From Dyella tabacisoli (lineage in GTDB: Bacteria > Pseudomonadota > Gammaproteobacteria > Xanthomonadales > Rhodanobacteraceae), in NCBI RefSeq assembly GCF_003350925.1, contig NZ_KZ857173.1, positions 372,001 through 436,000 on the forward strand: DNA of 64,000 bases. Reading direction: 5' to 3'. Below are positions 16,400 to 25,913 of the stretch, one piece after another (the stretch's first letter is position 1; every line of letters begins with the position of its first letter). The notes beneath the pieces were generated by a model. The model searched no databases. It was not told the DNA's origin and was given only the letters and a program-made list of their open reading frames with translations. A program made the position numbers and the translations under genes.

Positions 16400-18166
16400 T
16401 CAATGCGGGCTGTCCGGGTGCTCGACCTTTTCCAAGGTGTCTCGTAATGCTGCTTGAAGCCGTGCATGCACCTGCACCAGCACCCGCCACAGCAGCCATG
16501 TCAGCACTAATCCGATCAATACCAGCACCACCGCGACCTCTCGCGGCGGCAGGATGGTCGAGGCCAGCGCAGCCACCAGCAAGCCCAAAACCGCCATCGC
16601 CGCCAACGGAATAATCCGTGCCAGCACCCCGCGAATGCGAACGTTATGTGAACCACCGATTCGCTCGGGGATACTCAACTCGGCCAATAACATGCCCAGA
16701 GCAGCCGCTTTGCGATAAGCCGCCACGATCATCGGCAGCGAAAACAACGCAGCCAGCGACCAGGCCAAACTACGCGAAATCAGTGGGTGCCCATCCAGCA
16801 CATCCCAGCGGAAGAAACCACGGCGATAGACGTAAGCCATGATAAGAAAGACCGCGACCACCAACATCATGTTGACGATGACGTGCCAGACCAGGCGGCG
16901 AATCATCTTCATGATGACTGCGCCCTGCCCCTTGAAACTGATACTGCCCATCCACTCCGTATAGGCCGTAAGCGTGCCGGTAAGCCCACTCGGCAAGCGG
17001 CGCGCCAACACACCAGCGAGCGGATCGGCGGACCGGATCAAATACGGGGTCAGGAAAGTGGTGATGGCCGACACCGCTACCGCTACGGGATAAAGAAAGC
17101 TGCTGGTTACTTTCAAGCTCAGGCCAAGCGAGGCGATCACGAAAGAGAATTCGCCGATCTGGGCCAGGCCCATCCCTGCGCGTAGCGAGGTACGCCCGTC
17201 ATTACCGGCGACAAAGATGCCAAAGCTGCATGTCACCACCTTGCCCAACACGACTGCGATCGTCACTACCGTGATCGGCCAGGCGTATTGAATCAGTACG
17301 CTCGGGTCGATCAGCATGCCGATGGACACAAAAAATACGGCGCTGAACATGTCGCGGAGCGGCCCAATAATCCGCTCGATACGCTTGACGCTGGCCGACT
17401 CGCCGACGATCGCACCAATCATGAATGCGCCCAAGGCCATGCTGTAACCCATGTCGGTAACCAGCAGGCAAAAACCGAAACACAGCCCAAGCACAGCCAC
17501 CAACAGCACATCGTCACGACTGACTCGGGCGATGTAGTCGACGACCCGCGGCACCAGCAATAGCCCGACCACCATCGACACCGCCATAAACAGCGTGAGC
17601 CGGCCAATCACCGTCATCGCTTCGCCAGCCTCAAGATCACCGGTGCTGGCGATGCCGGTCAGCAACGCCATCAGCACAATTGCCAGCACATCTTCGATAA
17701 TCAGGATGCCGAACATGACCTGCGCAAAACGCTCTCGCTTGAGGTTCAAATCACTCAAGGCCTTGAGAATGATGGTGGTCGAAGAGATCGACAGCATCGC
17801 GCCAAGGAACAACGCATCCATGGCGCTCCAGCCAAAGAAACGGCCGATCTCGTAGCCGATCCACAGCATCAGCACGATTTCACATACGGCGGCCACCAAC
17901 GCTGCCCCACCCACTTCGCGCAATTTCTTCAGGCTGAACTCCAGGCCCAGCGCGAACAACAGCAAAATCATGCCCAGTTCGGACAAGGTACGGATAGTCA
18001 GCTCGTTATGAATGAACACTACCGGCAGCGTGTACGGCCCCACCAGCACGCCGGCGATGATGTAGCCCAGGACCACCGGCTGTCGCAAACGCTGAAAAAT
18101 CACCGTGGTCAGACCTGCAACCAGCATCACCGTGGCAAGGTCCTGGATAAATTGCAGCTCGTGCAT
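16400..18166 (-). CDS. CPA2-family monovalent cation/proton antiporter
   Basis: A 588-aa inner-membrane protein of the CPA2 (KefB/YbaL/RosB-like) family, expected to exchange K+ or Na+ for H+. About 12-13 hydrophobic segments fill residues 5-390, with family features LGYIIAGVLVGP near 35, LFALGLEFSL near 75, and SSTTIILKAL. A second set of membrane helices follows (about 425-570). Unlike KefB/KefC there is no C-terminal Rossmann (TrkA-N) domain; the tail is a short amphipathic helix. The ATG at 18166 is preferred to an upstream TTG. Confidence 0.88.
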   Translation of the reverse strand: MHELQFIQDLATVMLVAGLTTVIFQRLRQPVVLGYIIAGVLVGPYTLPVVFIHNELTIRTLSELGMILLLFALGLEFSLKKLREVGGAALVAAVCEIVLMLWIGYEIGRFFGWSAMDALFLGAMLSISSTTIILKALSDLNLKRERFAQVMFGILIIEDVLAIVLMALLTGIASTGDLEAGEAMTVIGRLTLFMAVSMVVGLLLVPRVVDYIARVSRDDVLLVAVLGLCFGFCLLVTDMGYSMALGAFMIGAIVGESASVKRIERIIGPLRDMFSAVFFVSIGMLIDPSVLIQYAWPITVVTIAVVLGKVVTCSFGIFVAGNDGRTSLRAGMGLAQIGEFSFVIASLGLSLKVTSSFLYPVAVAVSAITTFLTPYLIRSADPLAGVLARRLPSGLTGTLTAYTEWMGSISFKGQGAVIMKMIRRLVWHVIVNMMLVVAVFLIMAYVYRRGFFRWDVLDGHPLISRSLAWSLAALFSLPMIVAAYRKAAALGMLLAELSIPERIGGSHNVRIRGVLARIIPLAAMAVLGLLVAALASTILPPREVAVVLVLIGLVLTWLLWRVLVQVHARLQAALRDTLEKVEHPDSPH

Positions 18167-18287
18167 AAGGCATTCCAACGTGGGTGCAATGCAAGACTAA
18201 CAGTCACTTATGCGCGTAAGCAGACATTCAGATCGTCAACAGCCCGCGCACTGCACCACCTTTGTGAAAAATTTTTGTCACGAATGC

Positions 18288-18316
18288 TTGACGAAATAAC
18301 GATCCCCTCTTATTCT
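18288..18316 (+). promoter_or_regulatory. Sigma-70 promoter of the Ala-Glu-Asp tRNA operon
   Basis: TTGACG (18288-18293) and TATTCT (18311-18316) are separated by exactly 17 bases and end about 19 bases before tRNA-Ala. An A/T-rich block (gaaaaattttt, 18265-18276) lies upstream and could act as an UP element. Confidence 0.75.
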
Positions 18317-18334
18317 TTCGGACTTCCAGCAGGC

Positions 18335-18410
18335 GGGGCCATAGCTCAGCTGGGAGAGCGCCTGCATGGCATGCAGGAGGTCGGCGGTTCGATCCCGCCT
18401 GGCTCCACCA
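18335..18410 (+). tRNA. tRNA-Ala (GGC)
   Basis: A 76-base cloverleaf with encoded CCA. The acceptor GGGGCCA pairs with TGGCTCC (one G-U), and the anticodon loop atggcat gives GGC. First gene of a three-tRNA operon. Confidence 0.96.
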
Positions 18411-18419
18411 TTAAAATAC

Positions 18420-18495
18420 GTCCCCATCGTCTAGAGGCCTAGGACATTACCCTTTCACGGTAGCGACCGGGGTTCGAATCCCCGTGGGGACGCCA
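18420..18495 (+). tRNA. tRNA-Glu (TTC)
   Basis: A 76-base cloverleaf with acceptor GTCCCCA/TGGGGAC and anticodon loop ctttcac giving TTC. The CCA end is encoded. It starts 9 bases after tRNA-Ala. Confidence 0.96.
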
Positions 18496-18565
18496 AATTC
18501 AACTGCCGAGGCAACAAGGCAAGCGTATTTGGAATGATTCGATAGCAATAGCTGGAAAAAAATGT

Positions 18566-18642
18566 GGAGCGGTAGTTCAGTCGGTTAGAATGCTGGCCTG
18601 TCACGCCGGAGGTCGCGGGTTCGAGTCCCGTCCGCTCCGCCA
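18566..18642 (+). tRNA. tRNA-Asp (GTC), copy 1
   Basis: A 77-base cloverleaf with acceptor GGAGCGG/CCGCTCC and anticodon GTC in loop ctgtcac. The CCA end is encoded. It is identical base for base to the minus-strand copy at 31057-31133. Confidence 0.96.
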
Positions 18643-18653
18643 CTAACGGAAAG

Positions 18654-18674
18654 CCCGCCTAGCGCGGGTTTTTT
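18654..18674 (+). terminator. Terminator of the Ala-Glu-Asp tRNA operon
   Basis: The stem cccgc (18654-18658) / gcggg (18664-18668) with a 5-base loop is followed by six T, 12 bases after tRNA-Asp. Confidence 0.85.
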
Positions 18675-18717
18675 GTTGTCCGCGATTTGTCATCGCGATT
18701 TCGCATGCAGGCGCGTT

Positions 18718-19191
18718 TTACGCCAAGGTATCGGGCTCACGCTCCAATGTACCGATGGAATGCCCCTGCTCGGCCAGATACTCCAGCCAGCGCGAAAGAA
18801 AACCGTTCATGCGCAGGCGATGCTGAAACACGGTATGCGCGGGTGGAAACGGCCCCAGCACCTGCCATAAATGCCGCCCAGGGTGGCAATGCAAGGCCTC
18901 GGCAACATGCGCATCGGTGTACATGCGCAACTGCGCCGAGGGTGACGGCTGCCCCGTCTGCGCATCGACAAAGTCGTAGGTGAGCTCAAGCTCCAGTGTG
19001 TACGGATGACGCTCCTGTACCTGGAGACGCACATTGAGGCCATCGTCCACCACGGAACGGTAGCGCCCCGGCGCCAACGTCTGCGGCGCGAATAGCTTCG
19101 CCAGCCGGTGATAATTCTCCGCATACAAGCCCATCAGAAAACCGAAGCGACTGGGCAGTAAGGCGTTACGGTTGTCCAGTACGGCGCTCAT
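18718..19191 (-). CDS. DUF1249 family protein (YqiB-like)
   Basis: A 157-aa soluble protein of the DUF1249 family, function unknown. It has the family's RFGFLMGLYAENYHRL segment at about 15-30, a central beta-rich part (YTLELELTYDFV) and a C-terminal HRLRMNGFLSRWLEYLAEQG motif. The start at 19191 (MSAVLDNR) is the first ATG before the conserved region; GAGGAAT lies slightly far upstream, nearer to a GTG nine bases earlier. It follows ppsR by 39 bases in the same direction and may be co-transcribed. Confidence 0.85.
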   Translation of the reverse strand: MSAVLDNRNALLPSRFGFLMGLYAENYHRLAKLFAPQTLAPGRYRSVVDDGLNVRLQVQERHPYTLELELTYDFVDAQTGQPSPSAQLRMYTDAHVAEALHCHPGRHLWQVLGPFPPAHTVFQHRLRMNGFLSRWLEYLAEQGHSIGTLEREPDTLA

Positions 19192-19230
19192 AGATGGCAC
19201 AGATTCCTCGTGGCAGTGAAAACGTGGCAA

Positions 19231-20046
19231 TCAGAACATGGTCCGCTCGATGCCGAAGCGGTCAAAGATCTTGCTGGCGATTTCCTCGATCGATACATGC
19301 GTCGTGTTGAGACATGGAATGCTCTCGCGACGCATCAGTTTCTCGGCCTGTTCCAGCTCCCAACGGCATTGCTGCAGGGTCGCATAGCGACTGTTAGCCC
19401 GTCGCTGCTCGCGAATCTGCGCCAACCGCTGCGGGTCAATAGTGAGGCCGAACAGGCGGTCTTTGTAAGGCCGCAGACGCGCCGGCAGCTCCAGCTTATC
19501 GAGATCATCGTCCGTCAGCGGGTAATTGGCGGCGCTGACCCCGTAATGCAAGGCCATATACAGGCAAGTCGGCGTTTTGCCCGAGCGCGACACACCGACG
19601 AGGATCAGGTCTGCCTTGGCGTAGTCCACATCGATGCCGTCATCGTGGGATAGCGCGTAATTAGTCGCGTTGATGCGCGCCTCATACTTTTCGAAATCGA
19701 CCAGGCCGTGCGAGCGGTTCACTGCACCGGAGTGCTTAGTGCCCAGCTCGTCCTCCAAAGGGCCGATAAAGGGCGCGAATACATCGAGCATCAAAGCCCC
19801 ACTGCCTGCAACAATCTCGCATAACGAGCGATCGGCCATGGTATTGACCACGATCGGACGGTCCCCGCTCTGCGCAAAACGCGTCTTGATCCGCAACGCG
19901 GCGGCCTCGGCCTTCTTCGCGTCATCGATAAAGGGTAACCGATGCTTATCGAACTGGACCCCTTCAAACTGGGCCAAAATGCTGTTGCCTATCGTCTCCG
20001 CCGTAATACCAGTGGAATCAGAGATAAAAAAAACGGTTCGCTGCAT
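19231..20046 (-). CDS. ppsR: PEP synthase regulatory protein (kinase/pyrophosphorylase)
   Basis: A DUF299-family bifunctional enzyme that inactivates PEP synthase by ADP-dependent phosphorylation of a threonine and reactivates it by phosphate-dependent dephosphorylation. The protein is 271 aa, the usual family length. It begins with the family N-terminus RTVFFISDSTGITAET and has the P-loop-like GVSRSGKTPT at residues 151-160. It lies divergent from ppsA, its substrate, across a 230-base gap that must hold both promoters, although I see no clear consensus there. Confidence 0.95.
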   Translation of the reverse strand: MQRTVFFISDSTGITAETIGNSILAQFEGVQFDKHRLPFIDDAKKAEAAALRIKTRFAQSGDRPIVVNTMADRSLCEIVAGSGALMLDVFAPFIGPLEDELGTKHSGAVNRSHGLVDFEKYEARINATNYALSHDDGIDVDYAKADLILVGVSRSGKTPTCLYMALHYGVSAANYPLTDDDLDKLELPARLRPYKDRLFGLTIDPQRLAQIREQRRANSRYATLQQCRWELEQAEKLMRRESIPCLNTTHVSIEEIASKIFDRFGIERTMF

Positions 20047-20276
20047 GGGGTTATCCGAAAAGGCAGTGGCGGCTTGTGCGGCACCTTAGCGCAAGCGCAT
20101 AAGCCTGTCTTTGCTTGACTCTGGCCTGACTGGTATGCAGTTGGCGTGGCCGTTATCTGCAATGGTCTTCTTGTGCCGCGCACCATAGGCAGCGGACAAT
20201 ACCAGTCCTTTGCGGCTCGGTTTGCTTGGCCGCCACTCATCCGCCCACCCCCTATAGAGCTCTTGAGGAGACCCCC

Positions 20277-22664
20277 TTGAACGAACTGGTGCTTTGGCTC
20301 GACACGCTGCGCATGACTGACCTGGGTAAGGTAGGCGGTAAGAATGCGTCGCTTGGCGAGATGATTGGCAATCTGGCAAAGCTTGGCGTGTCGGTGCCTG
20401 GCGGCTTCGCCACCACCGCTGACGCGTTTGCGCAGTACCTGGACAAAAGTGGCGTAGCCAAGCGCATTCAGGCCCGCCTTGCCGATCTCAACGTAGACGA
20501 TGTCGAAGCGCTGATTGCGGCCGGTAAGGAAATCCGTGAATGGGTTACCGAAACCCCGCTGCCAAGCGAACTCGATAACGCCATCCGCGACGCCTACATC
20601 AAACTGTGCAAAGACGCCGGCGCCGAGAACATCGCCGTCGCCGTGCGCTCCTCCGCCACCGCCGAAGACCTGCCTGACGCTTCTTTCGCCGGCCAGCAGG
20701 AAACCTTTCTCAACGTGGTCGGCATCGACGACGTGCTGCATAAGGTGAAGGAGGTCTTCGCCTCGCTATACAACGATCGCGCCATCGCTTATCGCGTGCA
20801 CCAGGGCTTCAAGCACGAAGACGTATTCCTGTCCGCCGGCGTGCAATTGATGGTGCGCTCCGACGTGGGCGCCTCCGGCGTATTGTTTACGCTGGACACC
20901 GAGTCGGGTTTCCGCGATGTCGTGTTCGTCACCGGCAGCTATGGCCTTGGCGAGATGGTCGTGCAAGGCGCGGTCAATCCTGATGAGTTCTACGTCTTCA
21001 AGCCCACTCTCAAGCAAGGAAAGCCTGCGGTGCTGCGCCGCCAGCTTGGCGCCAAGCAACTGCGCATGACCTACTCCAGCGCACCGGGCGAACGTGTAAA
21101 AGTCGAGGACACGCCGGTCGACATGCGCAACCGCTTCTGTGTCACCGATGCGGACGTAGAAGAGCTTTCGCGCCAGGCGCTCATTATCGAGCAGCACTAC
21201 GGTCGCCCGATGGACATCGAGTGGGCGAAGGACGGCAACACCGGCAAGCTCTACATCGTGCAGGCCCGTCCAGAAACTGTGAAGTCGCGTGCGCACACGA
21301 CACAGCTTGAGCGCTTCCATCTTCTTGAGCGCGGCAAGGTGCTGGCCGAAGGTCGTGCCATCGGCCAGAAGATCGGCTCCGGCAAGGCACGCGTCGTGCG
21401 CAGCATGGCCGATATGAGCAAGGTGCAGCCCGGCGACGTATTGATCGCCGATATGACCGATCCCGACTGGGAGCCGGTAATGAAGCGCGCGGCGGCCATC
21501 GTTACCAACCGAGGCGGCCGTACTTGCCATGCCGCGATCATTGCACGCGAATTGGGCGTTCCCGCCGTCGTCGGCACCGGTAACGCGCTGAGCTTGATTC
21601 CCGATGGCGCCGAAATCACCGTGTCGTGCGCCGAAGGCGACACCGGCACCATTTACGAAGGTCAGCTCAAATTCGATCGCGTTACCGCGGACCTCGGCGA
21701 CATGCCCGAAGCGCCGCTGAAAATCATGATGAACGTGGCCAACCCGGAGCGCGCATTCGATTTCGGCATGCTGCCCAATGCCGGTATCGGCTTGGCTCGC
21801 CTGGAAATGATTATCGCCAGCCACATCGGCGTCCATCCCAAGGCATTGCTGGAATATGGCAAACAAGATGCCGAGACCAAGGCCAAGATCGACGAGCGCA
21901 TGGCCGGCTACGCCGACCCCGTGAGCTTCTACGTCGATCGCCTGGCCGAAGGCGTCGCCACTATCGCCGCCTCGGTCTACCCGAAAACGGTCATCGTGCG
22001 CCTGTCTGACTTTAAGTCGAACGAGTACGCCAACTTGATCGGCGGAGCTCGCTATGAGCCGCACGAAGAAAACCCGATGATCGGCTATCGCGGCGCAAGC
22101 CGTTATGTCGATTCGGGTTTCGCCGAAGCCTTCGCACTGGAATGCAAGGCGGTGAAGAAAGTGCGCGAAAGCATGGGCCTGGATAACGTGTGGGTGATGA
22201 TCCCGTTCGTACGCACGCTAGGCGAAGGCCGCAAAGTGATCGAGGTGCTGGCCAAGAATGGCCTCGTACAAGGCGCCAGTGCGCAAGGCGAGCAAGCACT
22301 GAAGATCATCATGATGTGCGAAGTACCGTCCAATGCACTGCTTGCCGCCGAGTTCCTGGAAATCTTCGACGGTTTCTCGATTGGCTCCAACGATCTTACC
22401 CAGCTCACCCTGGGCCTGGATCGCGACTCAAGCATCGTCGCCAATTTGTTCGATGAGCGTGATCCCGCCGTGAAAAAGCTGCTGGCCATGGCGATTCAGA
22501 CCGCTCGCGAAAAAGGCAAATACGTCGGCATCTGCGGCCAAGGCCCCTCCGATCATCCCGATCTGGCCGAATGGCTGATGGATCAAGGTATCGAATCGGT
22601 TTCTCTCAACCCCGATACCGTAGTCGATACCTGGCTGCGACTTGCCAAGAAAAAAGCCGGCTGA
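20277..22664 (+). CDS. ppsA: Phosphoenolpyruvate synthase
   Basis: PpsA converts pyruvate and ATP to PEP, AMP and phosphate for gluconeogenesis. The protein is 795 aa from a TTG start at 20277, which has GAGGAG at ideal spacing; starts further upstream lack such a site and have no counterpart in the family. The N-terminal ATP-binding domain opens with [12 protein letters not shown]. The phosphohistidine is H418 in [14 protein letters not shown]. The C-terminal TIM barrel contains [16 protein letters not shown] and the catalytic C753 in [11 protein letters not shown]. The divergent ppsR encodes its regulator. Confidence 0.96.
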   Translation: MNELVLWLDTLRMTDLGKVGGKNASLGEMIGNLAKLGVSVPGGFATTADAFAQYLDKSGVAKRIQARLADLNVDDVEALIAAGKEIREWVTETPLPSELDNAIRDAYIKLCKDAGAENIAVAVRSSATAEDLPDASFAGQQETFLNVVGIDDVLHKVKEVFASLYNDRAIAYRVHQGFKHEDVFLSAGVQLMVRSDVGASGVLFTLDTESGFRDVVFVTGSYGLGEMVVQGAVNPDEFYVFKPTLKQGKPAVLRRQLGAKQLRMTYSSAPGERVKVEDTPVDMRNRFCVTDADVEELSRQALIIEQHYGRPMDIEWAKDGNTGKLYIVQARPETVKSRAHTTQLERFHLLERGKVLAEGRAIGQKIGSGKARVVRSMADMSKVQPGDVLIADMTDPDWEPVMKRAAAIVTNRGGRTCHAAIIARELGVPAVVGTGNALSLIPDGAEITVSCAEGDTGTIYEGQLKFDRVTADLGDMPEAPLKIMMNVANPERAFDFGMLPNAGIGLARLEMIIASHIGVHPKALLEYGKQDAETKAKIDERMAGYADPVSFYVDRLAEGVATIAASVYPKTVIVRLSDFKSNEYANLIGGARYEPHEENPMIGYRGASRYVDSGFAEAFALECKAVKKVRESMGLDNVWVMIPFVRTLGEGRKVIEVLAKNGLVQGASAQGEQALKIIMMCEVPSNALLAAEFLEIFDGFSIGSNDLTQLTLGLDRDSSIVANLFDERDPAVKKLLAMAIQTAREKGKYVGICGQGPSDHPDLAEWLMDQGIESVSLNPDTVVDTWLRLAKKKAG

Positions 22665-22686
22665 GTCATCCGGCTAGCAGGACCCC

Positions 22687-22720
22687 ATGGGGCGGTGGCA
22701 ACACCGCCCCATTTGTTTTT
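22687..22720 (+). terminator. Terminator of ppsA
   Basis: An 11-bp perfect stem (22687-22697 with 22702-22712) and GCAA tetraloop are followed by ttgttttt, 22 bases after the ppsA stop. Confidence 0.9.
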
Positions 22721-22798
22721 GTGCAACACCGAACAGGCTCTAAGCCCTGCACGCTATGCCATCGAAAACTATCACCGAGTACGCCTGTCGCTCAATCA

Positions 22799-23014
22799 AC
22801 CAGCCCTGCGCGCGACTTTGGTCCGGTAAAAGTACCGGCAGCGCAGTATTTATTGCTCGGTGACAACCGCGACGACACCATGGCTCGCGCTATCTGGGCT
22901 TTTTCTCGCGCCGAGAAATCACCGGCCGCGCACGACACGTCGCACTCCTTCTATCCCGAGAAGCACTATTTGCCACGTGCGGATCGGTTTGGCGCGGCGC
23001 TGGATCCAAGGTAG
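22799..23014 (+). pseudogene. Signal peptidase I remnant (frameshifted C-terminal part)
   Basis: Conceptual translation gives the C-terminal third of a signal peptidase I: PARDFGPVKVPAAQYLLLGD followed by NRDD in one frame, then SRYLGFFSRREITGRARHVA in another, then SFYPEKHYLPRADRFGAALD back in the first. At least two single-base frameshifts therefore interrupt it (near 22882 and 22945). No serine/lysine catalytic part is found upstream, so it is truncated too. It is clearly not a copy of the intact lepB at 1412-2299, whose GDNR box and tail differ. It lies between the ppsA terminator and tRNA-Ser. I read it as a decaying paralogue. Confidence 0.75.
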
Positions 23015-23049
23015 CTCTATACCCGGCCAAACGATTCACGGCTAAACAG

Positions 23050-23078
23050 TTGTCAGGATCGTCTCGGCCGCGTATTAT
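23050..23078 (+). promoter_or_regulatory. Sigma-70 promoter of tRNA-Ser
   Basis: TTGTCA (23050-23055) and TATTAT (23073-23078) are 17 bases apart and end 35 bases before tRNA-Ser. Confidence 0.7.
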
Positions 23079-23113
23079 TTCCGGCTCGCGCGGACCACCG
23101 TGTGTACCCCTTT

Positions 23114-23203
<90 letters not shown>

Positions 23204-23241
23204 AATACAAAGCCCTGCAGTCATGCGGGGCTTTTGTATTT
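23204..23241 (+). terminator. Terminator of tRNA-Ser
   Basis: A long near-perfect inverted repeat (aaatacaaagccc / ggggcttttgtattt) directly after the tRNA, with the T-rich stretch inside the right arm. Confidence 0.7.
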
Positions 23242-23277
23242 CTGGCATCCTGCGCGCACACGCTTTTCTGGCATCCC

Positions 23278-23994
23278 ATGATCGAGTTTGGACACGGAAC
23301 CCACGTCGGCTTGCGCCGTACGCGCAATGAAGACACTTACTACGCCGACGCAACGCTCGGCCTGTTTCTGGTCGCCGATGGCATGGGTGGGCATCAACAT
23401 GGAGAAGTCGCCTCCGCTCTCGTGCGCGATGCAATGGCAGACCTGGTCATTCGCGGCCATAGCCTGGTCGAAGCGGTACGCGGTGCCGACGAACGACTGA
23501 TTCAACAAGCCCGCCTGCAGCAGACTCGCGTTGGCAACCATGCGCTACCGATGGGTACGACGATTGCCGCCTTGCGGCTCGATGCGAACAGCTACGAAGT
23601 GGCCTGGGTGGGCGACAGCCGGGTGTACCTGTGGCAGAACGGGCTGCGGCAAATCAGCCACGACCATTCGTTGGTGCAAGAGCTGGTCAGCGCGGGCACG
23701 CTGGACCCCACTCAGGCCGCATACCATCCCCAACGCAATGTCATTACCCAGGCATTGGGTATTACGGCAACGGCGCAGTTGCATATCGGCATGGCCCGTG
23801 GCCGCCTGCAGCCCGGCATGTGCTTTCTGCTATGCAGCGACGGACTCACTGAGGAAGTGAGCGACAACGCCATTTCCCGCATCGTTGAACGTCATGACTT
23901 AGCCGCACAAGAGTGCGTCGATCATCTGCTGCTCGCCGCACTTGATGGCGGCGGCAGCGATAACATCACGGCGATTCTCGCGCGCGTCGATTAA
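23278..23994 (+). CDS. PP2C-family serine/threonine protein phosphatase
   Basis: A 238-aa soluble metal-dependent phosphatase (PppA/Stp1 type). The metal-binding motifs of the family are intact: RTRNEDTYY near residue 14, VADGMGGHQHGE near 39, GDSRVYLW near 116, SDGLTEEVSDN near 187 and GSDNIT near 228. The start at 23278 (MIEFGHGTHVG) directly precedes the first conserved block; the preceding in-frame codons overlap tRNA-Ser and its terminator. No Hanks-type kinase or FHA gene is adjacent, so the substrate cannot be inferred from context. Confidence 0.92.
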   Translation: MIEFGHGTHVGLRRTRNEDTYYADATLGLFLVADGMGGHQHGEVASALVRDAMADLVIRGHSLVEAVRGADERLIQQARLQQTRVGNHALPMGTTIAALRLDANSYEVAWVGDSRVYLWQNGLRQISHDHSLVQELVSAGTLDPTQAAYHPQRNVITQALGITATAQLHIGMARGRLQPGMCFLLCSDGLTEEVSDNAISRIVERHDLAAQECVDHLLLAALDGGGSDNITAILARVD

Positions 23995-24024
23995 GCCCCT
24001 TCCCTGCAAATTAAAGTGGGGCGC

Positions 24025-24732
24025 TTAGTTTTGACGACGCCACACGCTGCTGCCAGCAGCGCTTTTGTCCAGCGCATCCAGGCGCCGCTCATGAGCGGCC
24101 AACTCATCGCCATCGGCGTAACGCACTAGCGGGCGGCGATCCAGTACCAGCGGTATGGCAATCGTCGTCGCATTTTGTTCAATGGCACCCTCGAAACCCA
24201 GATCCAACACGACCTGACCCGAAGTCATCGATAAATAGACTTCGGCAAGCAACTGGGCGTCGATCAAACCGCCGTGTAAATCGCGCGCCGAATTGTCTAC
24301 GCCCAAGCGCTTACACAGCGCATCCAGACTGTTGCGCTGCCCTGGATAACGCTCGCGCGCCATCACCAACGTATCGAGTACAGGGCAACGATCGCTGATA
24401 CGGCCGTAATGCTCGCCAGCGCGAGCCAGCTCGGCATCGAGGAAGCCGACGTCGAACTTGGCGTTATGAATGATGAGTTCCGCGCCATCGATAAAGGCGA
24501 GAAACTCTTCCACGACATCGACGAAATGCGGCTTGTCGAGCAAAAACTCGTCTTCGATACCGGTGACCTGTTTGGCACCTTCATCGATTGCGCGATCGGG
24601 ATTGAGATACGTCTGATAGTGACGTCCGCTCGGCCGGCGCTCGATCATCTCGACACAGGCGATCTCGATCAGGCGATGTCCCTGACGAACTTCCAAGCCA
24701 GTGGTTTCGGTATCAAGAACGATCTGCCTCAC
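24025..24732 (-). CDS. dnaQ: DNA polymerase III epsilon subunit (3'-5' proofreading exonuclease)
   Basis: DnaQ proofreads DNA synthesis in the Pol III core. The protein is 235 aa. ExoI motif LDTETTG carries D7 and E9, ExoII is [11 protein letters not shown] near residue 95, and ExoIII contains the [10 protein letters not shown] histidine/aspartate pair near 155. The C-terminal tail (about 190-235) is the poorly conserved alpha-binding part. It starts at a GTG whose bases overlap the rnhA TGA (GTGA). rnhA and dnaQ are thus in one transcription unit here, whereas in E. coli they are divergent. Confidence 0.94.
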   Translation of the reverse strand: MRQIVLDTETTGLEVRQGHRLIEIACVEMIERRPSGRHYQTYLNPDRAIDEGAKQVTGIEDEFLLDKPHFVDVVEEFLAFIDGAELIIHNAKFDVGFLDAELARAGEHYGRISDRCPVLDTLVMARERYPGQRNSLDALCKRLGVDNSARDLHGGLIDAQLLAEVYLSMTSGQVVLDLGFEGAIEQNATTIAIPLVLDRRPLVRYADGDELAAHERRLDALDKSAAGSSVWRRQN

Positions 24733-25187
24733 GCCGCACCTCTCAGAGCCTGGTCCCGGTAGCGTTCAGCCTGTTCGCGAGCCGCCTGGTCGACACGCTC
24801 GTTCTCGGCATGGCCGTTATGGCCCCGCACCCAATGCCATTTCACTTGATGTCCGGCAACCGCAGCGGCCAGGCGCTGCCATAGATCCTGATTCTTCACC
24901 GGCTTTTTATCCGCAGTGAGCCATCCATTGAGGCGCCACTTAGGCACCCATTGCTCAATGCCCTGCATCACGTATTTCGAGTCGGTCGTCAGCGCGACCT
25001 TGCACGGTCGTGTTAACGCTTCCAGCGCAGCAATGGCTGCCATGAGCTCCATACGGTTGTTCGTGCTATCCGGTTCGCCACCAGCAAGCATCCGTTCACT
25101 GTCCTTAGCCCGCAACAACGCCGCCCAACCACCCGGCCCCGGGTTGCCCAGGCAAGCACCATCGGTAAAAGCTTCTACATCAATCAT
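24729..25187 (-). CDS. rnhA: Ribonuclease HI
   Basis: RNase HI degrades the RNA strand of RNA-DNA hybrids. The protein is 152 aa. The catalytic acids are in [15 protein letters not shown] (D9), NNRMELMA (Glu), TDSKYV (Asp) and NERVDQAAR (Asp). The length and spacing match the E. coli enzyme (155 aa). It overlaps dnaQ by 4 bases and follows the methyltransferase gene by 39 bases. Confidence 0.96.
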   Translation of the reverse strand: MIDVEAFTDGACLGNPGPGGWAALLRAKDSERMLAGGEPDSTNNRMELMAAIAALEALTRPCKVALTTDSKYVMQGIEQWVPKWRLNGWLTADKKPVKNQDLWQRLAAAVAGHQVKWHWVRGHNGHAENERVDQAAREQAERYRDQALRGAA

Positions 25188-25226
25188 CGTTACTCACATT
25201 CATCGGACCTGACTCATTTGATCTAA

Positions 25227-25913
25227 TCATTCACCAACCGTGCTACGACGCGTACCCGGAGCCAGCCCCGCATGTACGCGTGTCGACACCGCCTTGGGCC
25301 GCAAACGTATCGGCATGGCCATACGGCGACGCTTACGCGCTATCAGTACATAGCCGCCGCCCAACACATGCTCGCCTTGCAAAGTGGTCTCGGCACTCGG
25401 CCAGCAGCGCCCAACCCGCTGCACTCTCTCAATATCCAACTCGGCACGACGCAACCAACGCTCGACCTTCAGCGGGGACTTTGGTGAGGATGCTTGACCG
25501 CGCCCGTGCCAGTAGACCCATGGCATCCAACCGCTTAACGGATGAATGCCCGTAATGACGAGCATGCCGCCCGGCGCCAAAACGCGAATGGCTTCCTGCA
25601 GCAAGGATTGCGCGGTAGGCGCCACCTCAAGTGCGTGGCGCAGCAGTACCAGATCGAAGGCATCGTCAATAAAAGGCAGCAGCTCGTCTGCGCGAGCGTA
25701 CAGATCACCCTCGTAATGTTCCGCCGCGAGCCTCAACTGTGCCCAGCAACCGAGTAAGGGCAGCACGGGTGGCGTATCGCGCTTTACAGCGGTAAGCCAT
25801 AGCGCATGGGTGCCGGCACAACGGAGCAAATCGGAAGAAAGTGCGGCCGTCTCCTCGGCCAAGAGGCCGCGCAGCGATGCACTTGCATAGATGTCATTGT
25901 CGCGCTGAGACAT
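25227..25913 (-). CDS. Class I SAM-dependent methyltransferase (Methyltransf_11 type)
   Basis: A 228-aa putative SAM-dependent methyltransferase with a weak glycine-rich motif I. The clear parts are motif II-III, DDAFDLVLLRHALEVAP near residue 95, and PGGMLVITGIHPLSGW near 125. The C-terminus is basic (ARKRRRMAMPIRLRP). In proteobacteria a methyltransferase of this type often sits between gloB and rnhA (E. coli YafS occupies that place), which matches the context here. Its substrate is unknown. The start at 25913 (MSQRDND) is the first ATG of the conserved part. Confidence 0.82.
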   Translation of the reverse strand: MSQRDNDIYASASLRGLLAEETAALSSDLLRCAGTHALWLTAVKRDTPPVLPLLGCWAQLRLAAEHYEGDLYARADELLPFIDDAFDLVLLRHALEVAPTAQSLLQEAIRVLAPGGMLVITGIHPLSGWMPWVYWHGRGQASSPKSPLKVERWLRRAELDIERVQRVGRCWPSAETTLQGEHVLGGGYVLIARKRRRMAMPIRLRPKAVSTRVHAGLAPGTRRSTVGE

